A DNA stretch of 64,000 nt from Poindextera sp036272595 (GCA_036272595.1 DATAYM010000042.1:35024-99023), one strand, 5' to 3'. Shown: positions 1 to 8,825, numbered from the stretch's first letter. Numbers and translations are program-made. Notes: generated by a model not told the origin, from the sequence alone.

Positions 1-174
1 GCTCAGATCGATGAAGCGCGCGGCCACGCGCCCAACGCTGTCCAGAACCTGCCGGACTTCGGGCTGGAGCCTCAGGCCCCGGCCCAAGACCAGCCCGAGG
101 CCCAGCCTCAGGCCCCGATCCCGCCCGAATCTCCGCCTCAGCCCGAGGTTCAACCCCAGTCTCCGCGGCCCTGA
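1..174 (+). CDS. mlaA: C-terminal end of MlaA/VacJ-like lipoprotein (5' truncated by window)
   Basis: The window opens inside this frame and it stops with TGA at 172-174. The visible 57 residues start AQIDEARGHAP and run into a tail made almost only of Pro, Gln, Ala and Glu. No catalytic or lipobox part is visible. The assignment to MlaA rests on position: it lies immediately upstream of mlaC-mlaD-mlaE-mlaF on the same strand, and in alphaproteobacteria an MlaA outer-membrane lipoprotein often leads this operon and hands phospholipids to MlaC. The Pro/Gln-rich end is a low-complexity extension, not a family motif. Another upstream envelope protein is possible. Confidence 0.55.
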   Translation, partial: AQIDEARGHAPNAVQNLPDFGLEPQAPAQDQPEAQPQAPIPPESPPQPEVQPQSPRP

Positions 175-232
175 AATGGCCGGATCTGGCGCCTAAGGCC
201 AATTCATTCCCTTGCGTGCATCTGGAGTTCTC

Positions 233-907
233 ATGACCAATCGGCGATTCAGACACGCCCTGTCGCGCGCGATGATCGCGGCGGCGCTCGCGGCAGGCGC
301 GGCCACCGTGGGTTCGGCCTTGCTGCCGGGCGGCGCGGCGTTCGCCCAGTCGACCCGCGATCCTTCCGCCGAGCAGTTCGTCGGCGCCCAGGCGCAGCGC
401 ATTCTCGCCATCCTGAACGACAACGATCAAAGCCGGGCCGACAAGGTCGCCGCCTTCCGCAGCATCATCGACCAGGACGCCGACGTGCCGAGGATCACCA
501 CCTTCGTGCTCGGCAAGTACGCCCGCAGCATTACCCCGGCCCAGATGCAGCGTTTCGCGCCGGTTTTCCGTGAGTACGCCCAGAACGTCTACGAAAGCCG
601 GATGAGCGAATTCCACGGCGAGACCGTCAGGGTGACGGGGTCGATCGTCCGCCGGCCCGGCGACGTGGTGGTCAACACCCTGATCGTCGGCGGTGATTTG
701 AAACAGCCGCTACCGGTGGCCTGGCGCGTGCTGGGCGCCGGGGGGTCCTGGAAGGTGGTCGACGTGGAGGTCAGCGGCGTCTGGCTGGCGATCACCGAGC
801 AACAGGACTTCGTGTCGACCATCGACAACCACGGCGGCGACATCGACGCCTTGACCGATCAGCTGCAGCAACAGAGACAGCGGCGGACCCGCCCGGCTTC
901 GCGGTAG
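233..907 (+). CDS. mlaC: MlaC-type periplasmic phospholipid-binding protein (toluene tolerance Ttg2 family)
   Basis: A 224-residue protein that should shuttle phospholipids across the periplasm between the outer-membrane MlaA complex and the inner-membrane MlaFED transporter. Residues 1-38 form a signal peptide: an Arg-rich start (MTNRRFRH), an Ala-rich core and a cleavage region near AAFAQS. The body has the family pattern, with FVGAQAQRILAIL, then ARSITPAQMQRFAPVFREY, a central VTGSIVRRPGDVVVNTLI strand region and WKVVDVEVSGVWL. Length is normal. ATG 233 is preferred to the in-frame TTG at 212 because it opens the signal peptide directly. It is followed at short distance by mlaD. Confidence 0.88.
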   Translation: MTNRRFRHALSRAMIAAALAAGAATVGSALLPGGAAFAQSTRDPSAEQFVGAQAQRILAILNDNDQSRADKVAAFRSIIDQDADVPRITTFVLGKYARSITPAQMQRFAPVFREYAQNVYESRMSEFHGETVRVTGSIVRRPGDVVVNTLIVGGDLKQPLPVAWRVLGAGGSWKVVDVEVSGVWLAITEQQDFVSTIDNHGGDIDALTDQLQQQRQRRTRPASR

Positions 908-963
908 CGGACTGGGCAGGCGAACGGGGCCGGGGCGTGGCCCACGTCGGATTGAGAGGATCT

Positions 964-1482
964 ATGGCGCGAGAACAGTGGGCGGAGACCGGCGTCGGCG
1001 CGGTCGTGCTCGTCGCCGCGGCGAGCTTCCTGATCTATTCGCTGAATACGGTCAGCGCCGGCCGCGGCCACGGCTATGAGGTCAGCGCCCGGTTCGGCCA
1101 GGCGGGCGGGCTAGCGCCCGGCGCCGCCGTCAGCGTCGCCGGCGTCAAGGTCGGGACCGTCACCAGCATCGCGCTCGATCCCAAGACCTTCGTGGCCGTC
1201 GTCCGCCTCGACCTCGACCCGTCGGTCAAGCTGCCGTCGGACTCGACCGCCAAGATCACCAGCGACAGCCTGTTGGGCGGCGCCCACGTCGCCATCGAGC
1301 CCGGCGGCGCGGCCGACGACCTGAAGCCCGGGGCGGAGTTCGAGAACACCCAGGGCGCGGTGGATCTGTTCGGCCTGCTCGGCCAGATGCTGCGGCCGCA
1401 GGCCCCGAGCGGCGACGCCGCGAGCGCCCAGCAACCGGACGCCGGCGCCAAGCCGGCGGCTTCATCGGCCCCCGGGGCCTAG
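964..1482 (+). CDS. mlaD: MlaD-type MCE-domain substrate-binding protein
   Basis: A 172-residue inner-membrane anchored MCE protein that forms the periplasmic ring of the MlaFEDB transporter. One N-terminal transmembrane segment (about residues 8-27, GVGAVVLVAAASFLIYSLNT) precedes the MCE domain, whose hallmark is YEVSARFGQAGGLAPGAAVSVAGVKVG. The SDSLLGGAHVAIEPGG stretch is also typical. The C-terminal 35 residues are Ala/Pro/Gly-rich and probably unstructured. ATG 964 is chosen because GAGAGGA lies just upstream and the membrane segment follows at once. An in-frame GTG at 937 is possible. The gene lies between mlaC and mlaE, four bases before mlaE. Confidence 0.9.
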   Translation: MAREQWAETGVGAVVLVAAASFLIYSLNTVSAGRGHGYEVSARFGQAGGLAPGAAVSVAGVKVGTVTSIALDPKTFVAVVRLDLDPSVKLPSDSTAKITSDSLLGGAHVAIEPGGAADDLKPGAEFENTQGAVDLFGLLGQMLRPQAPSGDAASAQQPDAGAKPAASSAPGA

Positions 1483-1485
1483 CGG

Positions 1486-2280
1486 GTGGGTGCGGTTCCC
1501 ATCGGCCTGGCGCCGGTAACGGCTGTCGGACGCTCCTTCCTCGGCATCCTGCGCACCGCCGGCGCGGTCGTGCTGTTCGCCGCCCGTGCGTTCGCCGCCT
1601 CCCTCTCGCCGCCCTGGTTCCCCGGCCAGCTGGCGCGCCAGCTGGTCGGCATCGGCTACTATTCCCTGCCCGTGGTCGGCCTCACCGCCGTCTTCACCGG
1701 CGCCGCCCTGGCGCTCAACATCTATACCGGCGGCGGCCGCTTCAACGCCGAGCAGATCATGCCGCAGATCGTGGCGCTGGGCCTGACGCGCGAGCTCGGA
1801 CCGGTGCTGGCGGCCCTGATGCTGGCGGGCCGGGTCTCGGCCGCCATCGCCGCCGAGATCGGCGCCATGCGCGCCACCGAGCAGATCGACGCGCTGCAGA
1901 CCCTCTCCACCGACCCGTTCCGCTACCTGATCGCGCCGCGCCTGGCCGCGGCGATCCTGATGCTGCCGGCCCTGACCCTGGTCGCCGACATCATCGGCAT
2001 CGGCGGCGGCTGGCTGGTGGCGACGCGGACGCTGGATTTCAACGCCGCCGTCTATGTCCGCAACACCTGGGATTTCCTGCAGACCTGGGACGTGGTCTCG
2101 GGCCTGATCAAGGCGGCGGTCTTCGGCTTCATCGTCGCCCTGATGGGCTGCTACCACGGATTCACCGCCGAAGGGGGCGCGCGCGGCGTGGGCCGGGCGG
2201 CGACCAACGCCGTGGTTTCCGCGGCGGTGCTGATCTTCGCCTCCGACTACCTGCTGACCACGATGTTCACGCACCGATGA
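1486..2280 (+). CDS. mlaE: MlaE-type ABC transporter permease
   Basis: A 264-residue polytopic inner-membrane permease of the MlaE (DUF140) family, the membrane core of the phospholipid transporter. Hydrophobic segments cover most of the chain, and the family core LTRELGPVLAALMLAGRVSAAIAAEIG is clear, followed by AMRATEQIDALQTL, the amphipathic stretch that contacts the ATPase. GTG at 1486 is the only suitable start close to the end of mlaD. The gene ends ATGA, sharing four bases with mlaF, which indicates translational coupling. Confidence 0.92.
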   Translation: MGAVPIGLAPVTAVGRSFLGILRTAGAVVLFAARAFAASLSPPWFPGQLARQLVGIGYYSLPVVGLTAVFTGAALALNIYTGGGRFNAEQIMPQIVALGLTRELGPVLAALMLAGRVSAAIAAEIGAMRATEQIDALQTLSTDPFRYLIAPRLAAAILMLPALTLVADIIGIGGGWLVATRTLDFNAAVYVRNTWDFLQTWDVVSGLIKAAVFGFIVALMGCYHGFTAEGGARGVGRAATNAVVSAAVLIFASDYLLTTMFTHR

Positions 2281-3017
2281 GCGGCTCCGGCCCAAAGCTG
2301 CAATGGCGAGCGGTCGAGAAGCGTTTCGGCGAGACCGTGGTCCTGCGCGGCCTCGATCTGAGCGTCGATGCGGGCCGCTCCCTGGTGGTCATCGGCCGGT
2401 CGGGCCAGGGCAAGTCGGTGACCATCAAGATCGCCGCCGGGCTGATGCAGGCCGACGCCGGCCATGTGCTGATCGACGGCCAGGACGTCAGCCGCCTGAA
2501 GGGCCGCGAGCGCCGGCGCCTCGCCTCCCGCTTCGGCATGCTGTTCCAGGGCGGGGCCTTGTTCGACAGCCTCTCGGTTTGGGAAAACGTCGCCTTCCGC
2601 CTGGTCAACGCCGACCACGCGCCCAGGGCCGCCGCCAAGGCCCGGGCGCTGGCGGCGCTGGACCGCGTGCAGATCGCCCGCCAGTTCATCGACCGCTATC
2701 CGTCGGAACTCTCCGGCGGCATGCAGAAGCGGGTGGGCCTGGCCCGCGCCATGGTCGCCGATCCGGAGATCATCTTCTTCGACGAGCCCACCACCGGCCT
2801 CGATCCGGTCACCGGCCGGGCGATCAACGCCCTGATCGTCGAGCAGGTGAAGAGCCTCGGCTGCACCGCCGTCTCCATCACCCACGACCTCGATTCCGCC
2901 CGCACCATCGGCGATGAGATCGCCATGCTCAGCGACGGCGTCATCGTCTGGCGCGGCCCCCCCGCCGCCCTGGAGCACTCCGGCAACGCCGAGGTGGAGC
3001 AGTTCGTCGGCGGCTAG
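2277..3017 (+). CDS. mlaF: MlaF-type ABC transporter ATP-binding protein
   Basis: A 246-residue cytoplasmic ATPase powering MlaE. Walker A is GRSGQGKS (about residues 38-45), the Q-loop reads LFQGGALFDSLSV, the signature is ELSGGMQKRVGLARAM, Walker B is EIIFFDEPTTGLDP and the switch His is in SITHDL. The GALFDSLSVWENV stretch after the Q-loop is characteristic of the MlaF/Ttg2A subfamily. It overlaps mlaE by four bases and is the last gene of the operon, since the next gene is convergent. Confidence 0.94.
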   Translation: MSGSGPKLQWRAVEKRFGETVVLRGLDLSVDAGRSLVVIGRSGQGKSVTIKIAAGLMQADAGHVLIDGQDVSRLKGRERRRLASRFGMLFQGGALFDSLSVWENVAFRLVNADHAPRAAAKARALAALDRVQIARQFIDRYPSELSGGMQKRVGLARAMVADPEIIFFDEPTTGLDPVTGRAINALIVEQVKSLGCTAVSITHDLDSARTIGDEIAMLSDGVIVWRGPPAALEHSGNAEVEQFVGG

Positions 3018-3068
3018 AGCGGGCGTCGCCTCACGGGTCCCAACGCCCTTGGAAAGGATGCGCGACCC

Positions 3069-4007
3069 TCAGTAGACCTTGGGGACGAACAGCGCCTCCG
3101 GCACCGGATGGCGGACATAGTCCGGGTGGTGGACCCGCTGGGGAAAGACCACCGGCGGATGTTCGTACTCGTGATAGGCGAACTGGCCGAGCAGGTGGTG
3201 GATGCAGTTCAGCCGCGCCCGTTTCTTGTCGACCGCCTCGACCACCCACCAGCGGGCCTCGGGAATGTGGGTGCGTTCCAGCATGTCTTCCTTGGCGCGG
3301 GTGTACTCCTCCCAGCGGCGCCGGGATTCCAGGTCCATCGGGCTCAGCTTCCACTGCTTGATCGGGTCGTCGTTGCGCATCTCGAAGCGGAAATGCTGTT
3401 CCTCGTCGGTGATCGAGAACCAGTACTTGATCACCGTGATCCCCGCCCGGACCAGCATCCGCTCGAATTCCGGCGCCGAGCGGAAGAACTCCTCGACCTC
3501 GGCCTCGCTGCAGAAGCCCATCACCCGCTCGACCCCGGCGCGGTTGTACCAGCTGCGGTCGAACAGCACGATCTCGCCGGCCGCCGGCAGGTGCGGGACA
3601 TAGCGCTGAAAATACCACTGGCTGCGCTCGCGCTCGCTGGGCGCCGGCAGGGCGACGACGCGGCAGACGCGGGGATTCAGCCGCTGGGTGATGCGCTTGA
3701 TGACGCCGCCCTTGCCCGCGGCGTCGCGGCCTTCGAACAGCACCACCACCTTGCGCTGTTCGTGGACGACCCAGTCCTGCAGCTTGACCAGTTCGGCCTG
3801 CAGCCGGAAGAGGTCCTCGAAATACTGGCGGCGGCTCAGCGCCTCCGGGCTCAGGGCCTCGTCGGCGAGATCGCTGACGATCTCGGCCAGTCGGTTGTCG
3901 CCGTCGTCGTCCATTTCCATCTCAAGCTCTTCGTCGCGGTCGTCGGCCCGCTCGGCCGCCACCCGCCTGGCGTGAACATCGTCCGGATCGTCGATACTGG
4001 CGCTCAT
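3069..4007 (-). CDS. ppk2: Polyphosphate kinase 2 (PPK2 family)
   Basis: A 312-residue PPK2 enzyme that transfers phosphate between polyphosphate and nucleoside di- or monophosphates. Walker A is EGRDAAGKGG with the following VIKRITQRLNPR. FDRSWYNRAGVE is the conserved DRSWYNRA lid and Walker B region. A highly acidic N-terminal stretch (residues 1-60) precedes the kinase domain, which matches single-domain PPK2 proteins in length. ATG 4007 begins MSASIDDPDD. A GTG at 4043 would add 12 residues. It is convergent with mlaF and stands alone. Class I versus II cannot be settled by eye. Confidence 0.92.
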   Translation of the reverse strand: MSASIDDPDDVHARRVAAERADDRDEELEMEMDDDGDNRLAEIVSDLADEALSPEALSRRQYFEDLFRLQAELVKLQDWVVHEQRKVVVLFEGRDAAGKGGVIKRITQRLNPRVCRVVALPAPSERERSQWYFQRYVPHLPAAGEIVLFDRSWYNRAGVERVMGFCSEAEVEEFFRSAPEFERMLVRAGITVIKYWFSITDEEQHFRFEMRNDDPIKQWKLSPMDLESRRRWEEYTRAKEDMLERTHIPEARWWVVEAVDKKRARLNCIHHLLGQFAYHEYEHPPVVFPQRVHHPDYVRHPVPEALFVPKVY

Positions 4008-4216
4008 CGCGGTCTCATTCCTCAACTTCGCCAACTCGGGCACGTCTCAGACTATTGGGCCGTCCCGTGAAACCTGGATGACAATGGCTCGAGCCAGCGG
4101 CGCCCATCCCGGCTGTCTCTCCCCACCCCCGCTCCATCCGATTTCAAGCGCGACCGCCGACACCCCGGCGTCGGAAATCGGTCCGTCTGCTATCAAGGCC
4201 GCCGGGTGGGGGGGCC

Positions 4217-5137
4217 ATGGCGGACTTCGACGGACTGAAGCAGGGCGAGGTCGACCTGGGCCGGCTGGTGGCGCGCATCGGCGCCGAATTCCCGAGCCTG
4301 GACCTTGGCCAGCCGAGGCTGAACGATCACGGCGCCGACCATGCGGTGGTCATCCTGGGCGACGCCTGGGTGTTCCGCTTTCCGCGCGGGCCCGAGGCGG
4401 CCGCCTGCGCCGCCGGCGAGCGGCGGCTGCTGGCGCACCTGAACCGCGCCGCGGCCTTGGCGACCCCGCGCTACGAACGGGTCGCCGCGGCGGGGGATTT
4501 CGCCGGCTATCGGATGATCGTCGGCGATCAACTGAGCCCGGTCCTCTTCGCGCGCCTTCCCCACCAGACGCAGGAAGGCGTTCTCGAGGCGCTCGGCGGC
4601 TTCCTGGCCGTGCTGCACGCGACGCCCCCGGCGCTGGCGGCCTCGTCGGAGGGCGCGACCCCGCCGCCGCGCACCGCCGCCCAGACCGTCCGCCGCTACC
4701 ATCGCCGCCGCGAGCGCCTCGCCGCGGCGTTGCCGGGCGACCTGGGCCGCAGGATCGACGTGTTCTACGAGGCGCTGCCGGCCGCGCTGGACGACGCCCC
4801 GACCGTGCTGGTCCACGGCGACCTGACCGAGGACCATATCCTTCTAGCGCCGGAGGTCGACCGCCTGGCCGGCCTGATCGACTTCACCGACGCCGGCCCG
4901 GCCGATCCGGCCTTCGATTTCACCTTCCTCTGGGCCTATGGCGACTGGGCTCCCGCCCACGCCGCGCGCCGCTACGGGACCGGCGAAGCGGTCGATCGGC
5001 TGCTGCGGCGATCGCGCTGGTGGTTCATCCGCTATGGCGTCGACCAGTTGTGGTGGAACCTCAGCGGCGCTCGTGGCTACGACGTGACCAGGGTGCTCGC
5101 CCACATCCGCGCCGGCCTTGACGCCCTGGGCTTCTGA
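4217..5137 (+). CDS. Aminoglycoside phosphotransferase (APH)-fold kinase-like protein
   Basis: A 306-residue protein of the APH/choline-kinase fold. The catalytic loop LVHGDLTEDHILL (about residues 196-208) gives the Brenner-type HGD....N region, with His in place of the usual Asn at the metal-binding position. The magnesium motif IDFTDAGPADPAFDF follows. The N-terminal part has the nucleotide-binding strands (AVVILGDAWVFRFPR). The substrate is unknown; such proteins include aminoglycoside, macrolide and housekeeping small-molecule kinases. ATG 4217 is preceded by a G-rich stretch. It is convergent with the GFA gene downstream. Confidence 0.8.
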   Translation: MADFDGLKQGEVDLGRLVARIGAEFPSLDLGQPRLNDHGADHAVVILGDAWVFRFPRGPEAAACAAGERRLLAHLNRAAALATPRYERVAAAGDFAGYRMIVGDQLSPVLFARLPHQTQEGVLEALGGFLAVLHATPPALAASSEGATPPPRTAAQTVRRYHRRRERLAAALPGDLGRRIDVFYEALPAALDDAPTVLVHGDLTEDHILLAPEVDRLAGLIDFTDAGPADPAFDFTFLWAYGDWAPAHAARRYGTGEAVDRLLRRSRWWFIRYGVDQLWWNLSGARGYDVTRVLAHIRAGLDALGF

Positions 5138-5155
5138 CCGCCGAAGCGCGACCGC

Positions 5156-5548
5156 CTAAAACCACAGGTCCGCGACGCATCGGCCGGCGCGCTCGACCGG
5201 CTCCCAGGTGTCGAGCCCGTCCAGGTGCTCGATGGGGATGGCGCCGACCGCGTCCGGTTCGGCAAGGCGCAGGTTGACCCCCATGCGCCGGCGGCTGTCC
5301 TCGCGCGGCCGCAGCGGCGACCAGTAGGCGATGCAGCCGCAAGTCTCGCAGAAATGGAACTGCAGGTTTTTCTCGCCGTGGGAATAGGCCAGCGTCGGGC
5401 CGGAAACCTCGATGTTTTCGCCTTCGAAACCATAGGCCCACAGGGTCCCGTAGCGGCGGCAGACGCTGCAGTTGCAGGCGGTGGCGGACTGCGGAACGCC
5501 GGCGAACCGCCAGTGAACCGCGCCGCAGTGGCAGGAGCCTTCAACCAT
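5156..5548 (-). CDS. GFA/CENP-V family zinc protein (glutathione-dependent formaldehyde-activating type)
   Basis: A 130-residue single-domain protein with the GFA zinc ligands: GSCHCGAVHWRF near the start, then CNCSVCRRYGTLWAYG, and a later CETCGCIAYWSP. These cysteines bind two zinc ions in the family. Members are annotated as glutathione-dependent formaldehyde-activating enzymes, but many lack demonstrated activity, so substrate remains open. The length is typical. It is a single gene, convergent with the phosphotransferase-like gene, and a second relative of the fold lies at 6179-6772. Confidence 0.88.
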   Translation of the reverse strand: MVEGSCHCGAVHWRFAGVPQSATACNCSVCRRYGTLWAYGFEGENIEVSGPTLAYSHGEKNLQFHFCETCGCIAYWSPLRPREDSRRRMGVNLRLAEPDAVGAIPIEHLDGLDTWEPVERAGRCVADLWF

Positions 5549-5666
5549 CGGATACCCTCGCGGCTATGATGGGCTTGCGCACCGCCTTTTAGGATGCGCG
5601 GGCCGCCCTTTCCAGACCCCTCCTCCGGGGTTCGACAGGCGCGGGGGCAAGGCCTAGGCTCCCTCC

Positions 5667-6182
5667 ATGGGGACGAGCCGGCTTCAGCTGCGCGGGGCGC
5701 GGATGATCGCGGCGGCCTACCTGGCCGCGCCGCTGGTCGCGGTCAGCGCGGCGTGGCTGGTCTGGTATGGGCCTTTCGCGGCGCCGGCCAGCAGCGCGTG
5801 GCCGATCGGGAAGGGCGGCGCCTGGCAGCTGATGCTGCTGGTCGGGGCGCCGGCCTGCCTGGCCGTCGAACTGGTGGTCGCAACACCGCTGCTGCTCGGC
5901 TTTTCCCGCTGGCGCTGGGCCTGGCTGAATGGCTGGAGCGCCTGCGCTCTCGGCTTCATGCTCGCCTTTCTGCCGGTCTTCGCTCTCGACGCCGCCGCCC
6001 CGGCGGCCGGCGATGTGGTCGATGGCGTCGTCCTGGCGGCGCACGGCGCGCGAACCCTTGCCGGTTGGATCAGCCTGGTGAACGCCGACCTGCCCTGGGG
6101 CCTGGCCGGCTTGGCCACGGCCCTGGTCTTTCGCCTGGTCGCCGTGCGGACGGCGGCCGAGCCATCGACAGCCGCGCGTTAG
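5667..6182 (+). CDS. Hypothetical integral membrane protein
   Basis: A 171-residue protein I do not recognise. Four hydrophobic segments are visible: AAAYLAAPLVAVSAAWLVWY (residues 15-34), a segment around LMLLVGAPACLAVELVVATPLLL, CALGFMLAFLPVFAL, and LAGLATALVFRLVAV near the end. The topology suggests a small four-helix inner-membrane protein. ATG 5667 is at the start of a short basic N-terminus. Its stop overlaps the stop of the convergent gene 6179-6772 by four bases. Confidence 0.7.
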   Translation: MGTSRLQLRGARMIAAAYLAAPLVAVSAAWLVWYGPFAAPASSAWPIGKGGAWQLMLLVGAPACLAVELVVATPLLLGFSRWRWAWLNGWSACALGFMLAFLPVFALDAAAPAAGDVVDGVVLAAHGARTLAGWISLVNADLPWGLAGLATALVFRLVAVRTAAEPSTAAR

Positions 6183-6772
6183 CCTTCGCGTAGCCGCGCG
6201 CGCTCCGCCGTCGGCAGGATGGTCGGCTGAACGATCGGTCGGTCGGCGTCGGTATCGAAGAATGGGTTCGGACTGAAGTCGCGCATGAAACGCCGCCGGG
6301 TGGTGTTGCCGAGGATCCAGAAGATCGTCCTTGCCGCGCCGAACGGCTTCGGCTTCGGTTCGCCGCGCGCCCCTCTGGTGAAGAGGCTGCTGCGCACCGG
6401 CCCGAACGATTGCTCCACGGTCGGATCGGCCGCCTCGATGCAGGGTCTGGCCAGCGCGATGAACGGTAACTTGCAGGTCGGCAATGTGTTGCCGATCGGT
6501 GTGTTGCAGCAGGCGCAATACCAGCGCAGCAAGCCCTTGCCGGTCAGGCGCATGCAGGCGAGATGCTCCGCGCCGGTCTCGAACCTCACATATTTCGGCA
6601 CGGTCTGGATATTCTCGCAGCCGCCGCGCGCGTCCAGGATCTCCGCCTCGCGGCCCAGGAAGCGGGCGAAGGCCTGGCAGTCTTTGCAGTAGCAGAGGGA
6701 GTGGCCGGTCGGGTGGCCCGTCTCGACCGAGCCCCTCACGGCGCCGCAGCTGCATTTCAGGGGGTGGGTCAC
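6179..6772 (-). CDS. GFA/CENP-V-like zinc protein (DUF6151 type)
   Basis: A protein of about 197 residues with a Cys pattern KCSCGAVRG, then CYCKDCQAFARFLG, and later WYCACCNTPIGNTLP, the GFA-like zinc scaffold. The C-terminal half (EQSFGPVRSSLFTRGARG onward) is outside the core fold and matches the longer relatives annotated as DUF6151. GTG 6772 is chosen; TTG at 6784 is an alternative adding four residues. It is divergent from the TetR gene at 6867, and the shared intergenic region holds a repeated element, so the TetR protein may regulate it. Confidence 0.78.
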   Translation of the reverse strand: MTHPLKCSCGAVRGSVETGHPTGHSLCYCKDCQAFARFLGREAEILDARGGCENIQTVPKYVRFETGAEHLACMRLTGKGLLRWYCACCNTPIGNTLPTCKLPFIALARPCIEAADPTVEQSFGPVRSSLFTRGARGEPKPKPFGAARTIFWILGNTTRRRFMRDFSPNPFFDTDADRPIVQPTILPTAERARLREG

Positions 6773-6805
6773 GTCCGATTCCAATCCGGGAACGTCGGCT
6801 CTCGT

Positions 6806-6830
6806 AAAAGAGACAAAATATAAAAGAGAC
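6806..6830. promoter_or_regulatory. Direct repeat AAAAGAGAC in divergent promoter region
   Basis: Two exact copies of AAAAGAGAC start at 6806 and 6822, 16 bp apart, inside an AT-rich patch of an otherwise GC-rich region between the divergent GFA-like gene and the TetR gene. They could be operator half-sites for the TetR protein or overlap a promoter. Which role applies cannot be decided from the sequence. Confidence 0.4.
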
Positions 6831-6866
6831 TTTCTCTCAAATATTCATCGTTCTACTCTCGAGTCA

Positions 6867-7496
6867 ATGCCATCGGACGTCCCCACCCCGTCTCCCCGCC
6901 GGCGGCCCAAGGGCGACAAGCGCGCCCGCACCCGCGCCGCCATTGTCCAGGCCGCCGCCCAGCTGGTGGAGGAAGTCGGCTATGAGCGCGTCACCTTGCA
7001 GGCGATCGCCCGGCGCGCCGGCCTGAGCAACGGCGCCATCTACGGCAACTTCAGGAACCGCGACGAACTGTTCGCCACTCTCGGGCCGACCTACTGGCCC
7101 AGGATCCGGGCCACGATGACGCCCGGCTCCAGCTTCGCCGAGAAGATGCGGGCCATGGCCGAGGCGACCATAGCCGCCCTGCCCGAACGGCGGCGGGTGG
7201 CGACCGGCCGCCTGACCGGCCTCGCCCACACCTTGGCCAATGCCGGCCTGCAGGCGCGGGCGCAGGAGATCGCCGCCACCGGCTACGCCGGCGCGGCGGC
7301 CTGGTGGCGCTCGGTCGCCGACGATGGCCCGCTGCCGATGGAGCCGGAAGTGCTGGTGCGGGTGCTCAACGCTCTGGCGGAGGGCCTGACCCTGCAGCGG
7401 CTGCTGACCCCCGAGTTGATCCCGGACGAGGTTATCTACGCCGCCTTTGCCGCGTTGGCGCCGGCGGCGCAAGATACGGGACGGTCGAGGAACTGA
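6867..7496 (+). CDS. TetR/AcrR family transcriptional regulator
   Basis: A 209-residue regulator with the N-terminal TetR helix-turn-helix: RAAIVQAAAQLVEEVGYERVTLQAIARRAGLSNGAIYGNFRNRDELF (residues about 23-70). The C-terminal ligand-binding part is helical and diverged, so the effector is unknown. It begins with a Pro/Arg-rich tail (MPSDVPTPSPRRRPKG). It is divergent from the GFA-like gene and lies 84 bp upstream of the aminotransferase gene on the same strand; either could be a target. Confidence 0.9.
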   Translation: MPSDVPTPSPRRRPKGDKRARTRAAIVQAAAQLVEEVGYERVTLQAIARRAGLSNGAIYGNFRNRDELFATLGPTYWPRIRATMTPGSSFAEKMRAMAEATIAALPERRRVATGRLTGLAHTLANAGLQARAQEIAATGYAGAAAWWRSVADDGPLPMEPEVLVRVLNALAEGLTLQRLLTPELIPDEVIYAAFAALAPAAQDTGRSRN

Positions 7497-7580
7497 CCGC
7501 CCGCCGGGATGCCCGGCGATGCGATTCATGCGAAGTTCGCCTCCGCCTGGCGCGCGCCGTAGACCCGAACAGGAGCCCAG

Positions 7581-8825
7581 ATGAGCGACGGCGAAGGCCC
7601 CGAGAACCGGCGCGGCGGGACCGAGGCGCGCGAGCGCGTGCGCCGGCTGGAAAGCTCGAAGGTGCGCGAGGTGGCCAATGCCGGCTTCGGCAAGCCGGGC
7701 CTGCTGCGCTTCTGGTTCGGGGAGAGCGACCAGCCGACGCCGGCCTATATCCGCCAGGCGGCGGCCGCTGCGCTCGCCGAGGGGCGCACCTTCTATACCC
7801 ACAATCTAGGCGCGCTCGAACTGCGCCAGGCCCTGGACGCCTATCTGGCCCGCCTGCACGGGCGCGCCATCGGCGCAGGGCGGCTGGCGGTGACCTCGTC
7901 CGGCGTCTCGGCCCTGATGATCGCCATGCAGGCGGTGGTCGACCCGGGCGACCGGGTTGTCGTGGTCACCCCGGTCTGGCCCAATCTGACGGAGATCCCG
8001 AAGATCCTCGGCGCGGAGGTCGTGCGGGTCGGCCTGGCTCACCATGAGGGTCGCTGGCGCCTCGATATCGGCCGGCTGCTGCAGGCGATCACGCCCAAGA
8101 CGCGCCTGGCGGTGATCAATTCCCCGGGCAATCCCACCGGCTGGACCATGACGGCGGAAGAGCAGAAGACCGTGCTCGCCCACTGCCGCAAGCTGGGCGT
8201 CTGGGTCCTGAGCGACGACGTCTATGAGCGGCTGGCCTACGACGGCGACCGGACCGCGGCCCCCTCCTTCCTGACCATCGCCGAGCCCGACGACCGGCTG
8301 ATCAGCGCCAACAGCTTCTCCAAGGCGTGGCTGATGACCGGCTGGCGGCTGGGCTGGATCGTCGCGCCGCCGGCCCTGCTTCCCGGCCTCGGCACGCTGC
8401 TGGAATACAACACCTCCTGCGCCCCCGACTTCGTCCAGGCCGGCGGTCTGGCCGCCCTGACCGAGGGCGAGCCCCATGTTCTGAGCCTGCGCGCCGAGCT
8501 GCAGCGCAGGCGCGATCGGGTCGCGGGACGCCTCGCGCGGACGCCAGGCGTCGAGGCCAGCGCCCCGGACGGCGGCATGTACATCTTCTTCCGCCTGCGC
8601 GGCCAGGACGACAGCATGACCCTGGCCCGGCGGCTGATCGACGAAGCCGGCCTCGGCCTCGCCCCCGGCGTCGCCTTCGGGCCGGAGGGCGAGGGCTGGC
8701 TGCGCTGGTGTTTCGCCAATGCCGACAGCGCCCTGGACGAGGGTCTGGACCGGCTGGGTCTCTGGCTCGGCCAGACGTCGGGCGGGCGGTCCGGACGGGT
8801 GCAGGACCGCGCGAACGCCTCGTGA
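7581..8825 (+). CDS. Class I/II pyridoxal-phosphate aminotransferase
   Basis: A 414-residue fold-type I aminotransferase. The PLP lysine lies in SANSFSKAWLMTGWRLGW (about residues 243-260). Other family landmarks are NSPGNPTGWTM, the Asp/Tyr pair in SDDVYERLAYDG, and a C-terminal Arg region LRWCFANAD. Substrate cannot be read from sequence; the closest general class is aspartate/tyrosine/alanine-type aminotransferases. It is preceded by a TetR gene and followed by the DyP peroxidase on the same strand with a 110-bp gap. Confidence 0.88.
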   Translation: MSDGEGPENRRGGTEARERVRRLESSKVREVANAGFGKPGLLRFWFGESDQPTPAYIRQAAAAALAEGRTFYTHNLGALELRQALDAYLARLHGRAIGAGRLAVTSSGVSALMIAMQAVVDPGDRVVVVTPVWPNLTEIPKILGAEVVRVGLAHHEGRWRLDIGRLLQAITPKTRLAVINSPGNPTGWTMTAEEQKTVLAHCRKLGVWVLSDDVYERLAYDGDRTAAPSFLTIAEPDDRLISANSFSKAWLMTGWRLGWIVAPPALLPGLGTLLEYNTSCAPDFVQAGGLAALTEGEPHVLSLRAELQRRRDRVAGRLARTPGVEASAPDGGMYIFFRLRGQDDSMTLARRLIDEAGLGLAPGVAFGPEGEGWLRWCFANADSALDEGLDRLGLWLGQTSGGRSGRVQDRANAS

